Shown piece after piece: positions 8,802 to 17,649 of a stretch of 17,649 nucleotides of DNA. How positions within the stretch are numbered: position 1 is the stretch's first letter; every line of letters begins with the position of its first letter. Under the pieces are notes generated by a model. That model did no database searches. It saw nothing but the letters and a program-made list of their open reading frames with translations, and was not told the DNA's origin. The DNA lies in assembly GCF_000272405.2 (NCBI RefSeq), contig NZ_AJZM02000096.1:1-17649 (forward strand), read 5' to 3'. This stretch comes from Vibrio tasmaniensis 1F-187. GTDB lineage: Bacteria; Pseudomonadota; Gammaproteobacteria; Enterobacterales; Vibrionaceae. The translations under genes were made by a program, and so were the position numbers.

Positions 8802-8840
8802 AAGGCCGGTAGTCTGAATCAGACTACCGGCCTTCTCTTT
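8802..8840. terminator. Bidirectional rho-independent terminator
   Basis: Perfect 15-pair stem AAGGCCGGTAGTCTG (8802-8816) with CAGACTACCGGCCTT (8820-8834) and an AAT loop. It is followed by TCTCTTTTT on the plus strand, and on the minus strand by TGTTTTTC. It separates the convergent SnoaL-like gene and proX and can serve both. Confidence 0.92.
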
Positions 8841-8880
8841 TTATTCCAGCCGGTTATCGACTGCTTACGAAAAACAACCG

Positions 8881-9888
8881 TTATAGTGCCGCTTTCTTCG
8901 CTTCTGTAATCCAAGCATCAAACGTATTTCGGTTCGCTTTGATCCAACCGTTTACGTGCGCTTCGATATCAGCCGAGCTGTTCTTACCTTTACTCATCAT
9001 CATGTTCTGAGCACTTACATCATTGATGTTAAGTTTGATGATTTCAAAAAGCTTCGCCGCAGATGGGTTGTTCTTAGCAAACTCTTTGTTCGCAATAATA
9101 CGCATCGAGTTCATTTCGAAGCCGTAGTTCTTACCGTTAGACAAAGTAGTATCAACATTCGCACGATCACCCGGAAGTGAAGAGAATGGAACTTCTAACC
9201 AAACTACGTCTTCGTTAGGAACCAATACACCACTTACCCAATAAGGTGTCCACGTGTAGTAAAGAACTGACTCGCCCTTTTGGTAACGTGAAATCGTATC
9301 TGCGATGATCGCTGCATAGTTACCTTGGTTGTGAGTAACGGTATCGTCCAATTTGAATGCAGAGATTTGGTGTTCGATGACCATCTCACAACCCCAACCA
9401 GGGTTACAGCCCGTCAGGTCTGCTTTGCCATCGCCATCAGCATCAAACAGCTTAGCGATTTTTGGATCAGTCAATTGACCTATGTTAGTGATGTTGTACT
9501 TTTCAGCGGTTTTCTTATCAATAAGGTAACCTTGAGCGGCACCACTTACATATTGGCCTTCACGGTAGAATTTGTCATCGCCACCCGCCATTTTGTATTT
9601 ATCAGCGTGTAGTGGGAACCAACCTACGGTTAGGAACGTTGCATCACCTTTTGCAATTGAGGTGTAAGCTACGTTGTAGTCCACTTCTTGTGTTGATTTC
9701 ACGTCGTAACCAAGCTCTTCTAAAGCACGGTTAACAATCAGTGTTTGGAACGTTTCTTCAGCAACTGAAGATTGAACAGGCTGAACTGATACACCTTCAC
9801 CCGGTAAGCTTGCAGCCCACACGTTCGTTGATACAGCCAGTGTCGAAACGATGCCAACGGCTAGCTTACTCTTCCATGAATTATTCAT
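8881..9888 (-). CDS. proX: Glycine betaine/proline-binding periplasmic protein ProX
   Basis: Periplasmic receptor of the ProU transporter. The 335-residue precursor has a signal peptide (KSK, hydrophobic stretch to about 23) with cleavage expected after VWA (residue 25). With this cleavage, Trp90, Trp165 and Trp213 fall at mature positions 65, 140 and 188, the positions of the Trp box that holds glycine betaine in E. coli ProX. GCNPGWGC gives the disulfide pair (Cys161, Cys167). Long blocks such as [12 protein letters not shown] and [12 protein letters not shown] match the E. coli protein. Third gene of proVWX: its ATG overlaps the proW stop by 8 bases and AAGGAA lies upstream. The bidirectional terminator ends the operon 41 bases after the stop. 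Confidence 0.97.
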   Translation of the reverse strand: MNNSWKSKLAVGIVSTLAVSTNVWAASLPGEGVSVQPVQSSVAEETFQTLIVNRALEELGYDVKSTQEVDYNVAYTSIAKGDATFLTVGWFPLHADKYKMAGGDDKFYREGQYVSGAAQGYLIDKKTAEKYNITNIGQLTDPKIAKLFDADGDGKADLTGCNPGWGCEMVIEHQISAFKLDDTVTHNQGNYAAIIADTISRYQKGESVLYYTWTPYWVSGVLVPNEDVVWLEVPFSSLPGDRANVDTTLSNGKNYGFEMNSMRIIANKEFAKNNPSAAKLFEIIKLNINDVSAQNMMMSKGKNSSADIEAHVNGWIKANRNTFDAWITEAKKAAL

Positions 9889-10975
9889 TGGTGTTTTTCC
9901 TTAGTTGTAGTTCTGATTGTTTACCGCGATTTAAAGCTTTTAGCACAAGGGAAACAGGCCCCATGTGATACCAGCGTAATTTTGTATTACCTGCATTTAC
10001 CCCAAGAACTTGGGTAATGCGGTCAAGTAGGATTGCAAGAATAACAATGCCTAGTCCACCAACAGCGGCCAATCCCATATCCAGTCGGCCAATACCTCTC
10101 AGTACCATTTGACCTAATCCACCTACCGCGATCATTGATGCGATAACCACCATCGATAGCGACAGCATCAGTGTTTGGTTCACGCCCGCCATGATGGTTG
10201 GCAGTGCAAGTGGTAGTTGAATTCGGTAAAGCATCTGCTTTTTGCTGGCACCGAATGAGTGACCCGCTTCGATCAACTCTTCCGGTACTTGCTGAATACC
10301 CAAGATAGTCAAACGTACAACAGGAGGAAGTGCGAATATGATCGTCACCACCACACCCGGAACGTTACCGATACCAAACAACATTACGATGGGTACAAGA
10401 TAAACGAAGGCTGGCGTCGTTTGCATGGCATCAAGAATTGGGCGTACGAATTTAGCCGCGGTATTGCTGCGAGCGAGCCATATCCCCATGGGTAAGCCGA
10501 TCAGCAGACAGAAGAATACCGATGTCATGACCAGTGAAAGCGTGGTCATCGCTTCAGACCAAGCGCCAATCAAGCCAATAAAAGTCAAAGAAACGGCTGT
10601 AGCCAAACCAAGCTTCAGGTTTGAAAACTGCCATGCAACGAGAAACAAAATGATCAACATGAATGGTGCAGGTGTCGACACCAACGCCGTTTCAAATGAA
10701 CTTAGAATGAAATCGATAGGCACACGGATTGCTTGAAACAATGGACGTCCGTGCTCAACTAACCAATTCAGTCCAGACTCTACCCAAGTGTCGACGGGCA
10801 ACACTGCTTCTGCAAAAGGGTTAAGTGGGTCAAAAGGTGTCGTTTCGACTGTTTCGCTGCTTAACCAATCTGCTGATGGGGAGGTATCCGCTGCTTGACC
10901 CCAAGGATCACTTGCAGGTTGAGCTGCTGGAGCTGATTGAGACCATGGGTCATTATTTGTTTGTTCAGACGACAT
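9881..10975 (-). CDS. proW: Glycine betaine/proline ABC transporter permease ProW
   Basis: Inner-membrane permease of ProU. The 364 residues start with a long polar segment (1-95) containing DPWSQ and DPWGQ repeats rich in Pro, Ala and Ser, as in E. coli ProW, followed by the hydrophobic core from about 100 to 325. The cytoplasmic EAA loop that docks on ProV is at about 232-256 ([21 protein letters not shown] broken over this range). The block [20 protein letters not shown] (187-206) is characteristic of this family. Start chosen because GGGG/AAGGGG within the end of proV lies eight bases upstream; only 3 bases separate the proV stop from this ATG, so expression is coupled. Confidence 0.97.
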   Translation of the reverse strand: MSSEQTNNDPWSQSAPAAQPASDPWGQAADTSPSADWLSSETVETTPFDPLNPFAEAVLPVDTWVESGLNWLVEHGRPLFQAIRVPIDFILSSFETALVSTPAPFMLIILFLVAWQFSNLKLGLATAVSLTFIGLIGAWSEAMTTLSLVMTSVFFCLLIGLPMGIWLARSNTAAKFVRPILDAMQTTPAFVYLVPIVMLFGIGNVPGVVVTIIFALPPVVRLTILGIQQVPEELIEAGHSFGASKKQMLYRIQLPLALPTIMAGVNQTLMLSLSMVVIASMIAVGGLGQMVLRGIGRLDMGLAAVGGLGIVILAILLDRITQVLGVNAGNTKLRWYHMGPVSLVLKALNRGKQSELQLRKNTNE

Positions 10976-10978
10976 GAT

Positions 10979-12166
10979 CTACCCCTTATCCAATGTTTGT
11001 AACAGTCGTGACTTAGTTACCACGCCAAAGTAATTACCTTGCTCATCCACAACAGGAACGGAGTAAGGCACACCGCCAACAAGGCCAAGCACATCATTGA
11101 TTGGTAAATCAGGGTTCAGCGTTAGGCCATCATCGAGCTGCGCACTGGTCAGTGATTTGTTCTCTTTGTGTGCTTTACGAAGGGAATCAATAGAGACGAT
11201 ACCGGAGTAACGACTGCTTTTCTCAACAACAATGCCGTATTCACGGTCGTTATCCATCAATATTTGTAGAGCCGACGCTGGGCCGTCATGTTCTGATTTT
11301 TTAAATACCGCAGCTGGCTTCTTACGTGCAATGTCTTTCACCGTAAGAACACTTGCTACATTCACACCGCGGAAGAAAGCTTCGACATAATCGTTCGCTG
11401 GGTTGTTAAGAATTTCGTCTGGGGTACCCACTTGAACCACCTCACCGTTTTGCATAATGGCAATACGGTCACCGATTCGCATCGCTTCATCCAAATCATG
11501 GGAGATGAAAACAATGGTTCGTTTGTCATCATTTTGAAGACGAATCAGTTCATCTTGCATTTCAGTACGAATCAAAGGATCGAGTGCAGAAAATGCTTCG
11601 TCCATTAACAGAATATCAGGGTCACATGCTAGGGCACGAGCCAAACCAACACGCTGCTTCATACCGCCAGACAATTCATCAGGGTAAGATTCTGAATACG
11701 GCCCGAGACCGACTCGTTCCAACGCTTCAAATGCGGACTGTTTTCTCTTATCGACTTCAACACCCGCTAGTTCAAGACCAAACGCGGCGTTTTCAATCAC
11801 TGTCATGTGAGGCATCAATGCGAAGTTTTGGAAAACCATGGAGATGTTGTTGCGACGGACTTCGCGGAGCTCATCTTCTGAGGTGTGGGCAATGTCTTTG
11901 CCTCGAAGAAGCACATTACCTTTGGTAGGTTCAATCAAGCGGTTAAGAAGGCGTACTAGGGTTGATTTGCCAGATCCTGACAGTCCCATTATGACGAAAA
12001 TCTCGCCTTCTTGAATGCTAAGAGAAACATCGTTAACGCCGATCGTTAACCCTGTTTCTTCGAAAACTTTATCTTTGTTCGCGCCTTCATTAATCATTGT
12101 AAAAGCACGGTCGGTGTCTTCACCAAACACCTTGTACAGTCCCTTAACTTCCAGTATGGGATCCAT
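10979..12166 (-). CDS. proV: Glycine betaine/proline ABC transporter ATPase ProV
   Basis: Cytoplasmic ATPase of the osmoprotectant importer ProU. The 395 residues compare with 400 in E. coli. Residues 1-260 form the ABC domain: Walker [10 protein letters not shown] (61-69), Q-loop MVFQNF (110-115), signature LSGGMKQR (165-172), Walker B ILLMDE (185-190) and switch His in [11 protein letters not shown]. Residues about 275-395 form two CBS domains (starting [13 protein letters not shown] and ending [15 protein letters not shown]), which in related OpuA-type transporters sense ionic strength or nucleotides. AAAGGAT about 10 bases upstream is the ribosome binding site. First gene of the operon; transcription probably starts near 12262 from the promoter listed separately, giving a leader with short tandem repeats. 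Confidence 0.97.
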   Translation of the reverse strand: MDPILEVKGLYKVFGEDTDRAFTMINEGANKDKVFEETGLTIGVNDVSLSIQEGEIFVIMGLSGSGKSTLVRLLNRLIEPTKGNVLLRGKDIAHTSEDELREVRRNNISMVFQNFALMPHMTVIENAAFGLELAGVEVDKRKQSAFEALERVGLGPYSESYPDELSGGMKQRVGLARALACDPDILLMDEAFSALDPLIRTEMQDELIRLQNDDKRTIVFISHDLDEAMRIGDRIAIMQNGEVVQVGTPDEILNNPANDYVEAFFRGVNVASVLTVKDIARKKPAAVFKKSEHDGPASALQILMDNDREYGIVVEKSSRYSGIVSIDSLRKAHKENKSLTSAQLDDGLTLNPDLPINDVLGLVGGVPYSVPVVDEQGNYFGVVTKSRLLQTLDKG

Positions 12167-12186
12167 GTAATTTAATCCTTTCTTAG

Positions 12187-12262
12187 TTATCTAAACTAAT
12201 AGTTATTTAAACTCAAAACCGATTATTTAAACTTAAAAACGGTTATTTAAACCCGAAAAACG
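12187..12262. repeat. Short tandem repeats in the proV leader
   Basis: The element TTATYTAAAC occurs four times, starting at 12187, 12203, 12223 and 12243 (spacings 16, 20, 20). The last three lie in 20-bp units of the form TTATTTAAACYYRAAAAMSG. They sit between the proposed promoter and the proV start codon, so they would be transcribed into the 5' leader of proVWX as GTTTAAATAA motifs. Confidence 0.75.
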
Positions 12263-12268
12263 ATTAGC

Positions 12269-12297
12269 ACTCTAAGCAATTAACCCATGCAAATCAA
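12269..12297 (-). promoter_or_regulatory. Candidate sigma-70 promoter of proVWX
   Basis: On the minus strand TTGATT (12297-12292) and TAGAGT (12274-12269) are separated by exactly 17 bases. Each matches the consensus at four of six positions. The weak G-containing -10 recalls the osmotically controlled proU promoter of enterobacteria, which from memory also has a non-consensus -10. Predicted start near 12262, about 95 bases before the ATG. Confidence 0.45.
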
Positions 12298-12846
12298 GGG
12301 GCATCGTTCTGTAAATCCGATGAAAAACCGTTAAAACCCCAGCCCAAACAAAGGTCAAATATCAAGCCCATACAAAGCAAAATATTGATAATAAAGAAAT
12401 TTAAATCACACTCAACACCTGCGGCATTATGTATTACTTACAGATAGATTATTGAATATTTATTTCACATCAGAACAATTAATAGGCTAAATAGACCAAG
12501 AATATGCACAAATAGTTCGTGTACAAATAATTCGAATACAAACCAATTAAGAGAGTTTAAACGCCACCAAGACTGGTAAATTAACACCATTACGAGGCGC
12601 GCACTCCCAATGACTTTTACACACATATGAAGGGCAATCTGGATAGAGTCCGTCCAATTAGGCACAGATCAGATTGATACCTTAATCTCCGATATGGAAG
12701 ACATAACACCAACTGTGATACTTGCTGCAAACTGTCAAAAGTCGATTACCCAGGCCGAAAGACAACTTGTAGAGTACACATTGCTGTTCCATTCTTTACC
12801 TAAAGGTTGGGCACTCTTTCGGACGGATAAAAGGACAGGTATTAGA
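12298..12846. other. Intergenic region between the proV promoter and the HAD gene
   Basis: About 550 bases, AT-rich, with no convincing gene. It contains three degenerate 15-bp repeats (12508-12552). The frame open from 12694 into the HAD gene is here read as non-coding up to 12846. No confident promoter for the HAD gene was found. Confidence 0.45.
12508..12552. repeat. Degenerate 15-bp tandem repeats
   Basis: ACAAATAGTTCGTGT (12508-12522), ACAAATAATTCGAAT (12523-12537) and a more diverged ACAAACCAATTAAGA (12538-12552) follow each other without gaps. The first two share 11 of 15 bases. Confidence 0.45.
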
Positions 12847-13584
12847 ATGATAAAAATGCTGGTGTGTGACTTTGATGGAACGCTTGATGGCGGCTCGTCT
12901 CATGGGGTTGATCAGTTGTTTAACTACTTAACAAAGCAACCGGATATTCGCTTTATCATCGCGACAGGTAGAACACTGCCCTCAATTCGTGTGGGTTTAG
13001 CTTCTGACAACTACCCGAAACCACACACGATTATCAGCGACGTAGGCACGAGAATTCATCACGAGCACTCCCAAACGCCGGATCACACCTGGCACAATCA
13101 ATTAGAAGCGTCTTGGAACAAGTCAAAGGTTGAGTCTGCACTTGCATCGCTCGATTTCATGGGAGAGCGCTTAGAGATCCATCAAGGGGAATACAAGATC
13201 ACTTTCGAAGGAAAACTGTCTGACTCTCAGCACGAGCTAATTGAGTCAAGCTTGGAGTCACACGGATTGGATGTACACCTTACTTACTCCCACGATTGGT
13301 ACTTAGATATCACGCCTAAGGGTGTCAACAAGGCCACAGCGATTCATCATCTACTTAAACAACATCAGTTAAGCATTGAAGAGGTATGCGTGGCTGGCGA
13401 CTCAGCGAACGACACCTCGATGCTAACCATAGATGGCGTAAATTCAATATTGGTCGCGAATCATTACCCTGAGATCGCTCACCTGTCCGATCGAGATAAC
13501 GTATACACCAGCAGAGCAACACATGCAGAGGGTGTGTTAGAAGGCCTTAAATACTGGCAAGGGCTTGCTGCGTCGGGTAATTAA
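12847..13584 (+). CDS. HAD-IIB family phosphatase, sucrose-phosphate-phosphatase-like
   Basis: A 245-residue cytosolic HAD-superfamily phosphatase. Motif I is DFDGT (8-12; nucleophile Asp8, acid/base Asp10), motif II is ATGRT (39-43), motif III Lys158 lies in TPKGVNKATA (156-165), and motif IV is GDSAND (184-189). The GVNKATA and GDSAND forms and the cap between about 80 and 150 fit the C2B-cap (HAD-IIB) class, which includes sucrose-6-phosphate and mannosyl-3-phosphoglycerate phosphatases. The exact substrate is not decided. The frame is open from 12694, but ATG 12847 gives motif I at the usual distance from the N terminus and has AAGGACAGG 7-16 bases upstream. It lies divergent from proVWX, so a role in compatible-solute metabolism is possible but only inferred. 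Confidence 0.85.
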   Translation: MIKMLVCDFDGTLDGGSSHGVDQLFNYLTKQPDIRFIIATGRTLPSIRVGLASDNYPKPHTIISDVGTRIHHEHSQTPDHTWHNQLEASWNKSKVESALASLDFMGERLEIHQGEYKITFEGKLSDSQHELIESSLESHGLDVHLTYSHDWYLDITPKGVNKATAIHHLLKQHQLSIEEVCVAGDSANDTSMLTIDGVNSILVANHYPEIAHLSDRDNVYTSRATHAEGVLEGLKYWQGLAASGN

Positions 13585-13588
13585 TACC

Positions 13589-13628
13589 AGTGTATCAAGC
13601 AGATCGCCTCGACTTGATACACTTATTT
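13589..13628. terminator. Inverted repeat between convergent genes
   Basis: AGTGTATCAAG (13589-13599) pairs perfectly with CTTGATACACT (13613-13623) across a 13-base loop, followed by TATTT on the plus strand. It begins 5 bases after the HAD stop and its right arm touches the stop codon of the convergent Trp-rich gene. Probably the HAD gene terminator, though the T run is short. Confidence 0.6.
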
Positions 13629-13835
13629 CCAACCAGGAAGCCAATGATCCTTATCGGTTAGATCGCGCCAGTTAATGTCTTCTTCTCGTTTCGTCATCAC
13701 CGCTTCTATTAAGCAACGAATGACCTCCCCTTCTTCGAATTCGACCTCCGTGATCATAAAGTGCTTTTCTTTCTTTACTGGGCTAACGGCCGTCCATTTA
13801 CTGCGAAGTAGTTTCTTTGGATTGATTCGATTCAT
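13623..13835 (-). CDS. TIGR02450/DUF2389-type small Trp-rich protein
   Basis: A 70-residue soluble protein of unknown function. The N-terminal pattern NPKKLLRSKWTAV..V.KEKHF (about residues 5-26) and the C-terminal WRDLTDKDHWLPGWK (56-70), with conserved Trp residues, match the TIGR02450 tryptophan-rich family, which is widespread in gammaproteobacteria and has no established role. The whole family length is present. It is a single-gene unit on the minus strand between the convergent HAD gene and the torA terminator, so it is not obviously in the tor operon. Family assignment is from memory of the pattern. Confidence 0.85.
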   Translation of the reverse strand: MNRINPKKLLRSKWTAVSPVKKEKHFMITEVEFEEGEVIRCLIEAVMTKREEDINWRDLTDKDHWLPGWK

Positions 13836-13924
13836 TGATCTTATCTCTCGCTGTGATGTCGTTGATTAATATGAGTTGTCTACTCGACACTGGGTAATAG
13901 TCTCTATGACGCAAAAAAGATCAT

Positions 13925-13951
13925 AAAAAAAGCCAGCGATTAAAGCTGGCT
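13925..13951 (-). terminator. Rho-independent terminator of torCA
   Basis: On the minus strand AGCCAGC / GCTGGCT (13951-13945 and 13937-13931) with a seven-base loop is followed by a run of seven T residues (A run 13925-13931 on the plus strand). It lies 30 bases after the torA stop. Confidence 0.88.
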
Positions 13952-13980
13952 CTATTCTGGTGATTGTTTCTCGTTAGAGA

Positions 13981-16428
13981 TTAACCATTTTTAGGTGGAT
14001 CAAATGCCGTCAGTTCTAATGCTGGGCCTGTGTATTTTTCAATTTTCACAAGCGCAGAATTCGCAGCACAACCATTTGCCAAACGAGAAGTTGGAATATC
14101 CAACGTGAGCACGTTACAGCCACCATTTTTACATAAACCTGTCTCTTTATCTAAATCTGGCCAACCGCCTTCATGGATACATACAGCACCCTGTTTGATA
14201 CCATCAGTCACTAATGCACCAACCAGTACTTGTCCACGATCGTTATATGCACGAACCAAATCTCCGGTTTTGATGCCACGTACTTTCGCGTCTTCTACGT
14301 TAATGGAGATAGGTTCACGGTTACCAATAGCGTACTCTTCACGCAATTTTGCATAGTTAAATTGACTGTGTAAACGGTGGGCCGCATGCGCTGTCATCAA
14401 CTGAAGTTCATCACTCTTCGCTTTACCAAAGAACTCTGTAGGCTCAATCCACGTTGGATGCGCTGGACAATCCGCAAGATTGTAGCCTTCGATTGTTTTA
14501 GAGAAGATCTCGATCTTACCACTTGGTGTACCTAGCGGATTCATCACAGGGTCTTTACGGAAATCAGCATGGCGAACGAACTGTGCAGCTTTCTTGTTGT
14601 ATTTCATTTCAATAAGCTGGTTATCATCCCAGAACTTACCAAACTTAGGCATACGTACACGTGCAGATTTACCCGCTTTTTGCGCTGCATCGTAGAAGCC
14701 TTTCAACCAAGCCATTTCGTCTTTACCTTCAGTAAAGACATCGCGACCACCGGCTTTGATCATCTCAGACATATCTGCAAATACATCAAAGTCGTTACGC
14801 GCTTCACCTTGAGGTTCAACTACCTTCTTCATTGGTACTAAATGTTGGTTACTGTAGTCACCTGTCATCGTCATATCATTACGTTCAAATGACGTAGTGA
14901 TTGGCAATACAATATCCGCATGCTTAGCCGCTGCAGTCCAGTAGATCTCAGAGATAACCACAAGTTCAGGTTTTTGCCACGCTTTGATCAAACGGTTGGT
15001 ATCTTGGTGATGAGTAAAGTTACCACCGCCCGCCCACCAAATCATTTTCAGGTCAGGGAACGTCAGTTCATGACCATTGTGCATATATGATTTGCCTGGG
15101 TTTTCCAGTGCTTCTGTAATACGAGCAACAGGGAAGCTGTTCACCGCACCTGAAACTGCCCAGTCGTTACCTGCTGAAGAACCACCACCGATCGAAGCTG
15201 AAATCGCAGGTAATACACCAGCATCGCGTGTTGGGTTACCACCATTAGAATAGTGGTAAGACAGACCAAAACCACCGCCAGGAAGACCAATCTGACCAAG
15301 CATTGCAGCTAACGTCGCAATCATCCAGTGGCGTTGCTCACCGTATTGTTGACGCTGAATGCCCCAACCCGCCATAAGCATAGTGCGGTTCTGGCTAAAG
15401 ATGTCTGCTAGAAGCTCAAGTTGTTTCGCAGGAACGCCTGTGATCTCTTCAGCCCATGCAGGCGTCTTTTCAACACCGTCTTCTTTACCCATTAGGTACG
15501 CTTCAAACTTATCGTAACCACTGGTGTACTTATTCAGGAACTCTACGTCATGCTTACCCTTCTTAACTAAAGAGTGTGCGATACCCATCATCATTGCGAC
15601 ATCGGTCATTGGGCGCGGCGCAATCCACTGAACTGTGTCACCAAAGAAGTCGATAGTTTCAGAGCGCATTGGGTCGATAGCGATGATTGTCTTGCCTGAC
15701 TTCTTAAGTTTGTGGAAGAACTCTAGGCCTGAACAGTCGGTTGAACTCCATGCAATCTTAAGCGTGTTCATTGGGTTCATACCCCACAACACAACAACGT
15801 CTGAGCTCTCTAGCACCACAGGGTGAGTGGTTTGCTGTTCATAAACTTCGATAGATCCCATTACGTGCGGCATGATCACTTGAGCAGCACCGGTTGAGTA
15901 GTCACCTAAGTGACCTGAGTAACCACCAGCCAAGCTCATGTAACGTTGTAGTAGCGTTTGTGCTTTGTGCAATACACCACTTGAACGCCAACCGTAAGAA
16001 CCCGCGAATACAGATTCAGGGCCACTCTCTTTACGGATACGCATGTGTTGTTCGTGGATCAGCTTATAAGCTTCATCCCAAGACACTCGAACGTATTCAT
16101 CTGAGCCACGAGTTCCTGTTGGATCGGATGGGTTATCTAAGAATCCTTTACGTACCATTGGGTATTTAATACGAGCTTTGGTATGAACCTGATCAGGACC
16201 TGTCGTTTGTAAACTATTTGGCACTGTTTGTGCGAGAGCATTCGTCGTTGAAACTAGCTTGCCATCTTTCACTTCACATAACATCGGCCCCATACGACCT
16301 GCTGTTAATATACCTTTACCACGCTTATTCGCAGCCGATGCTGCCATTGGCGTCAATGATGTGAATGCCAGCGCACCAGCAGCCATGCTTGTTCCTTTGA
16401 GGAATCCGCGACGAGTAATATCTGTCAT
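13981..16428 (-). CDS. torA: Trimethylamine-N-oxide reductase TorA (periplasmic, molybdopterin)
   Basis: Terminal reductase of TMAO respiration, taking electrons from TorC and reducing trimethylamine N-oxide to trimethylamine in the periplasm. The 815 residues are the normal length for this DMSO-reductase-family enzyme. It starts with a twin-arginine signal: TRRGFLKG (5-12), a hydrophobic stretch and ASA near 30-32, so it is folded with its molybdenum cofactor before export by Tat. The motif SYGWRSSG (144-151) carries the serine that ligates molybdenum in TorA/DMSO reductases. There are no iron-sulfur cysteines at the mature N terminus, as expected for TorA. Blocks such as GGNPTRDAG and [17 protein letters not shown] are typical of TorA and BisC-like enzymes. 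Good ribosome binding site AAGGGA. Only 20 bases after torC. The chaperone gene torD is not adjacent downstream. Confidence 0.96.
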   Translation of the reverse strand: MTDITRRGFLKGTSMAAGALAFTSLTPMAASAANKRGKGILTAGRMGPMLCEVKDGKLVSTTNALAQTVPNSLQTTGPDQVHTKARIKYPMVRKGFLDNPSDPTGTRGSDEYVRVSWDEAYKLIHEQHMRIRKESGPESVFAGSYGWRSSGVLHKAQTLLQRYMSLAGGYSGHLGDYSTGAAQVIMPHVMGSIEVYEQQTTHPVVLESSDVVVLWGMNPMNTLKIAWSSTDCSGLEFFHKLKKSGKTIIAIDPMRSETIDFFGDTVQWIAPRPMTDVAMMMGIAHSLVKKGKHDVEFLNKYTSGYDKFEAYLMGKEDGVEKTPAWAEEITGVPAKQLELLADIFSQNRTMLMAGWGIQRQQYGEQRHWMIATLAAMLGQIGLPGGGFGLSYHYSNGGNPTRDAGVLPAISASIGGGSSAGNDWAVSGAVNSFPVARITEALENPGKSYMHNGHELTFPDLKMIWWAGGGNFTHHQDTNRLIKAWQKPELVVISEIYWTAAAKHADIVLPITTSFERNDMTMTGDYSNQHLVPMKKVVEPQGEARNDFDVFADMSEMIKAGGRDVFTEGKDEMAWLKGFYDAAQKAGKSARVRMPKFGKFWDDNQLIEMKYNKKAAQFVRHADFRKDPVMNPLGTPSGKIEIFSKTIEGYNLADCPAHPTWIEPTEFFGKAKSDELQLMTAHAAHRLHSQFNYAKLREEYAIGNREPISINVEDAKVRGIKTGDLVRAYNDRGQVLVGALVTDGIKQGAVCIHEGGWPDLDKETGLCKNGGCNVLTLDIPTSRLANGCAANSALVKIEKYTGPALELTAFDPPKNG

Positions 16429-16448
16429 AATTATTTCCCTTTTGTTTC

Positions 16449-17543
16449 TTAGTGGCCAACCACATCTTTTGCGTGGTTCTGGAAGTATTTAGTAAGAAGT
16501 TCTAAATCTTGGTCTGAAATGTCAGTTCTTTCGCCCATGCCCTTCGCAACGGGGCCCCAAGCATTAACGGTGAAGTGGTTCGCGCCAATTTTTGCATGAC
16601 ACGTTGAGCAGTAAACGTTGTCGAGTTCTTCAGCGTAATCCCAGATTGGCTCGAGTGAATCCAGTACAGGCGCATCAACGTTCGCGGTTAGCACCGCCGT
16701 TCGCCATTCATTGCCGTACGCATCCGTTTTAAAATCACCAACTTCAAGGCTCTGTTGCCCTTGGTCTGTCAGCATCGCAACGATTGAGCGTTGACCTTCG
16801 CCGTAGTAAAGCACCTGTTCTGCACCCTTCATTTGGTAAGCATGCAACTCGATTTTGCGCTCAGTACCTTCAACACTTTTCACATCTAGGCGTGCCGTTG
16901 GATTGATAGTGCCAAGGTCACCAATACTGATGGTTTCTGCTGAGTAAACGACTTTCGCATTCGGGTCTGTTTTCTCAGTGAATGCCATCAAGTTGTCGAA
17001 AGCTTCGCTGTCCATTTCTGGCTCAGGAGCAAAGTGAGCAACACCTTTGTGGCAGTCGATACAAGTCTGATTATTCTCTTGCCCGTATTCATGCATTTTC
17101 GCCGCATCTTCAGATTGCTCGTAGCTATCCATCGCGTCGAAAGTATGGCAAGAACGACAAGTAGCAGAATCACTTTCACGTAGTTGAGCCCAAACGGTTT
17201 CGGCCATCGCCATACGGTGCTCTTCGTATTTGTCTTCGGTATCAATTTTGCCAGTCACAAACTCGTGATAAATGTCTTTAGACGCACGAATCTTGGTGAT
17301 TACGTAGTCAATTGGGTCGGAAGGAATATGACAGTCAGAACACTCAGCTCGAATGCCTTTTGCATTGCTGAAGTGGATTGAACCTTCATATTCTTCATAA
17401 GGAATTTGCATTGTGTGGCAAGAAGTACAGAACTCAGTACTCGATGTGTAGTGCATAACGGCAGCAGTACCGCCCAGCGTTAACCAGCCAATACCTATAC
17501 CGACAGCAGCAATAAGAGCGATATATCGTTTTTTAATAGACAT
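16449..17543 (-). CDS. torC: Pentahaem c-type cytochrome TorC
   Basis: Membrane-anchored quinol-oxidising cytochrome that feeds electrons from menaquinol to TorA. A single N-terminal membrane anchor spans about residues 8-30, followed by a NapC/NirT-type tetrahaem domain with CxxCH at 39-43, 68-72, 129-133 and 161-165. The TorC-specific C-terminal domain contains the fifth site CSTCH (312-316). The length of 364 residues is that of a TorC-type pentahaem protein, longer than tetrahaem NapC (about 200). The upstream ribosome binding site is weak (AAGATGA). First visible gene of the torCA operon; any torE or TorR-regulated promoter would lie at or beyond the window edge. Confidence 0.96.
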   Translation of the reverse strand: MSIKKRYIALIAAVGIGIGWLTLGGTAAVMHYTSSTEFCTSCHTMQIPYEEYEGSIHFSNAKGIRAECSDCHIPSDPIDYVITKIRASKDIYHEFVTGKIDTEDKYEEHRMAMAETVWAQLRESDSATCRSCHTFDAMDSYEQSEDAAKMHEYGQENNQTCIDCHKGVAHFAPEPEMDSEAFDNLMAFTEKTDPNAKVVYSAETISIGDLGTINPTARLDVKSVEGTERKIELHAYQMKGAEQVLYYGEGQRSIVAMLTDQGQQSLEVGDFKTDAYGNEWRTAVLTANVDAPVLDSLEPIWDYAEELDNVYCSTCHAKIGANHFTVNAWGPVAKGMGERTDISDQDLELLTKYFQNHAKDVVGH

Positions 17544-17630
17544 ATTTAGAAATCATCTTCAACAATTAGTAACAATTGCGATTAGAATAATACTTTAGGG
17601 TTAGTCACTATTGATTCACGTCATAAATTG

Positions 17631-17649
17631 TCTTTATTGATAATAAAGA
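17631..17649. promoter_or_regulatory. Perfect inverted repeat upstream of torC
   Basis: TCTTTATT-GAT-AATAAAGA: eight-base arms with a three-base centre, 88 bases upstream of the torC start and ending on the last base of the window. It could be a regulator site for the tor operon or the end of a feature beyond the edge. No T run is visible, so it is not called a terminator. Confidence 0.35.

Noticed and set aside
12465..12665. 66-codon minus-strand frame with a repeated pentapeptide-like pattern
   Set aside because: The pattern comes from the degenerate 15-bp DNA repeats; no ribosome binding site or recognisable protein character.
12694..12846. N-terminal extension of the HAD phosphatase
   Set aside because: Would put 51 non-family residues before the catalytic DFDGT motif, which normally lies within the first dozen residues; ATG 12847 has a suitable upstream purine stretch.

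Overview
The window looks like chromosomal DNA of a marine gammaproteobacterium, most probably a Vibrio. This rests on the CydDC, ProVWX and TorCA sequences, which read as close relatives of the enterobacterial proteins, on the moderate-GC core genes, and on the AT-rich intergenic regions. The species is not determined; the Vibrio assignment is inference from recognised protein families.

Left part (1-2531) is accessory DNA, visibly more AT-rich and gene-poor than the rest. It holds the tail of an unidentified gene overlapping a 120-residue helical protein gene. After a non-coding gap comes a minus-strand unit: a 342-residue SIR2-like (sirtuin-fold) protein, an overlapping 41-residue highly basic protein, and a rho-independent terminator just after the small gene. 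The overlap lies on a run of nine A residues where slippage by one base would fuse the two proteins. This compact unit is the best candidate in the window for an undescribed (possibly defence-related) system. A 551-base gene-free stretch then leads to the core genome.

Middle part: trxB (thioredoxin reductase) with its terminator, then cydD-cydC (overlapping genes for the heterodimeric ABC exporter needed for cytochrome bd assembly) and a strong terminator. Next is a divergent pair, a LysR-type regulator (minus) and a small SnoaL/NTF2-like protein (plus). Three perfect-spaced 19-bp tandem repeats and a 15-bp-stem bidirectional terminator separate the latter from the proU operon.

Right part: proV-proW-proX (minus; glycine betaine/proline uptake ABC transporter) with a long leader containing another set of short tandem repeats and a plausible sigma-70 promoter. 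Divergent from it is a HAD-IIB phosphatase resembling sucrose-phosphate phosphatases. A small Trp-rich TIGR02450-type gene follows, then torC-torA (minus), a pentahaem membrane cytochrome and a Tat-exported molybdenum TMAO reductase with a terminator. Together the core genes serve thiol/redox homeostasis, respiratory oxidase assembly, osmoprotection and anaerobic respiration on TMAO, a typical marine lifestyle set.
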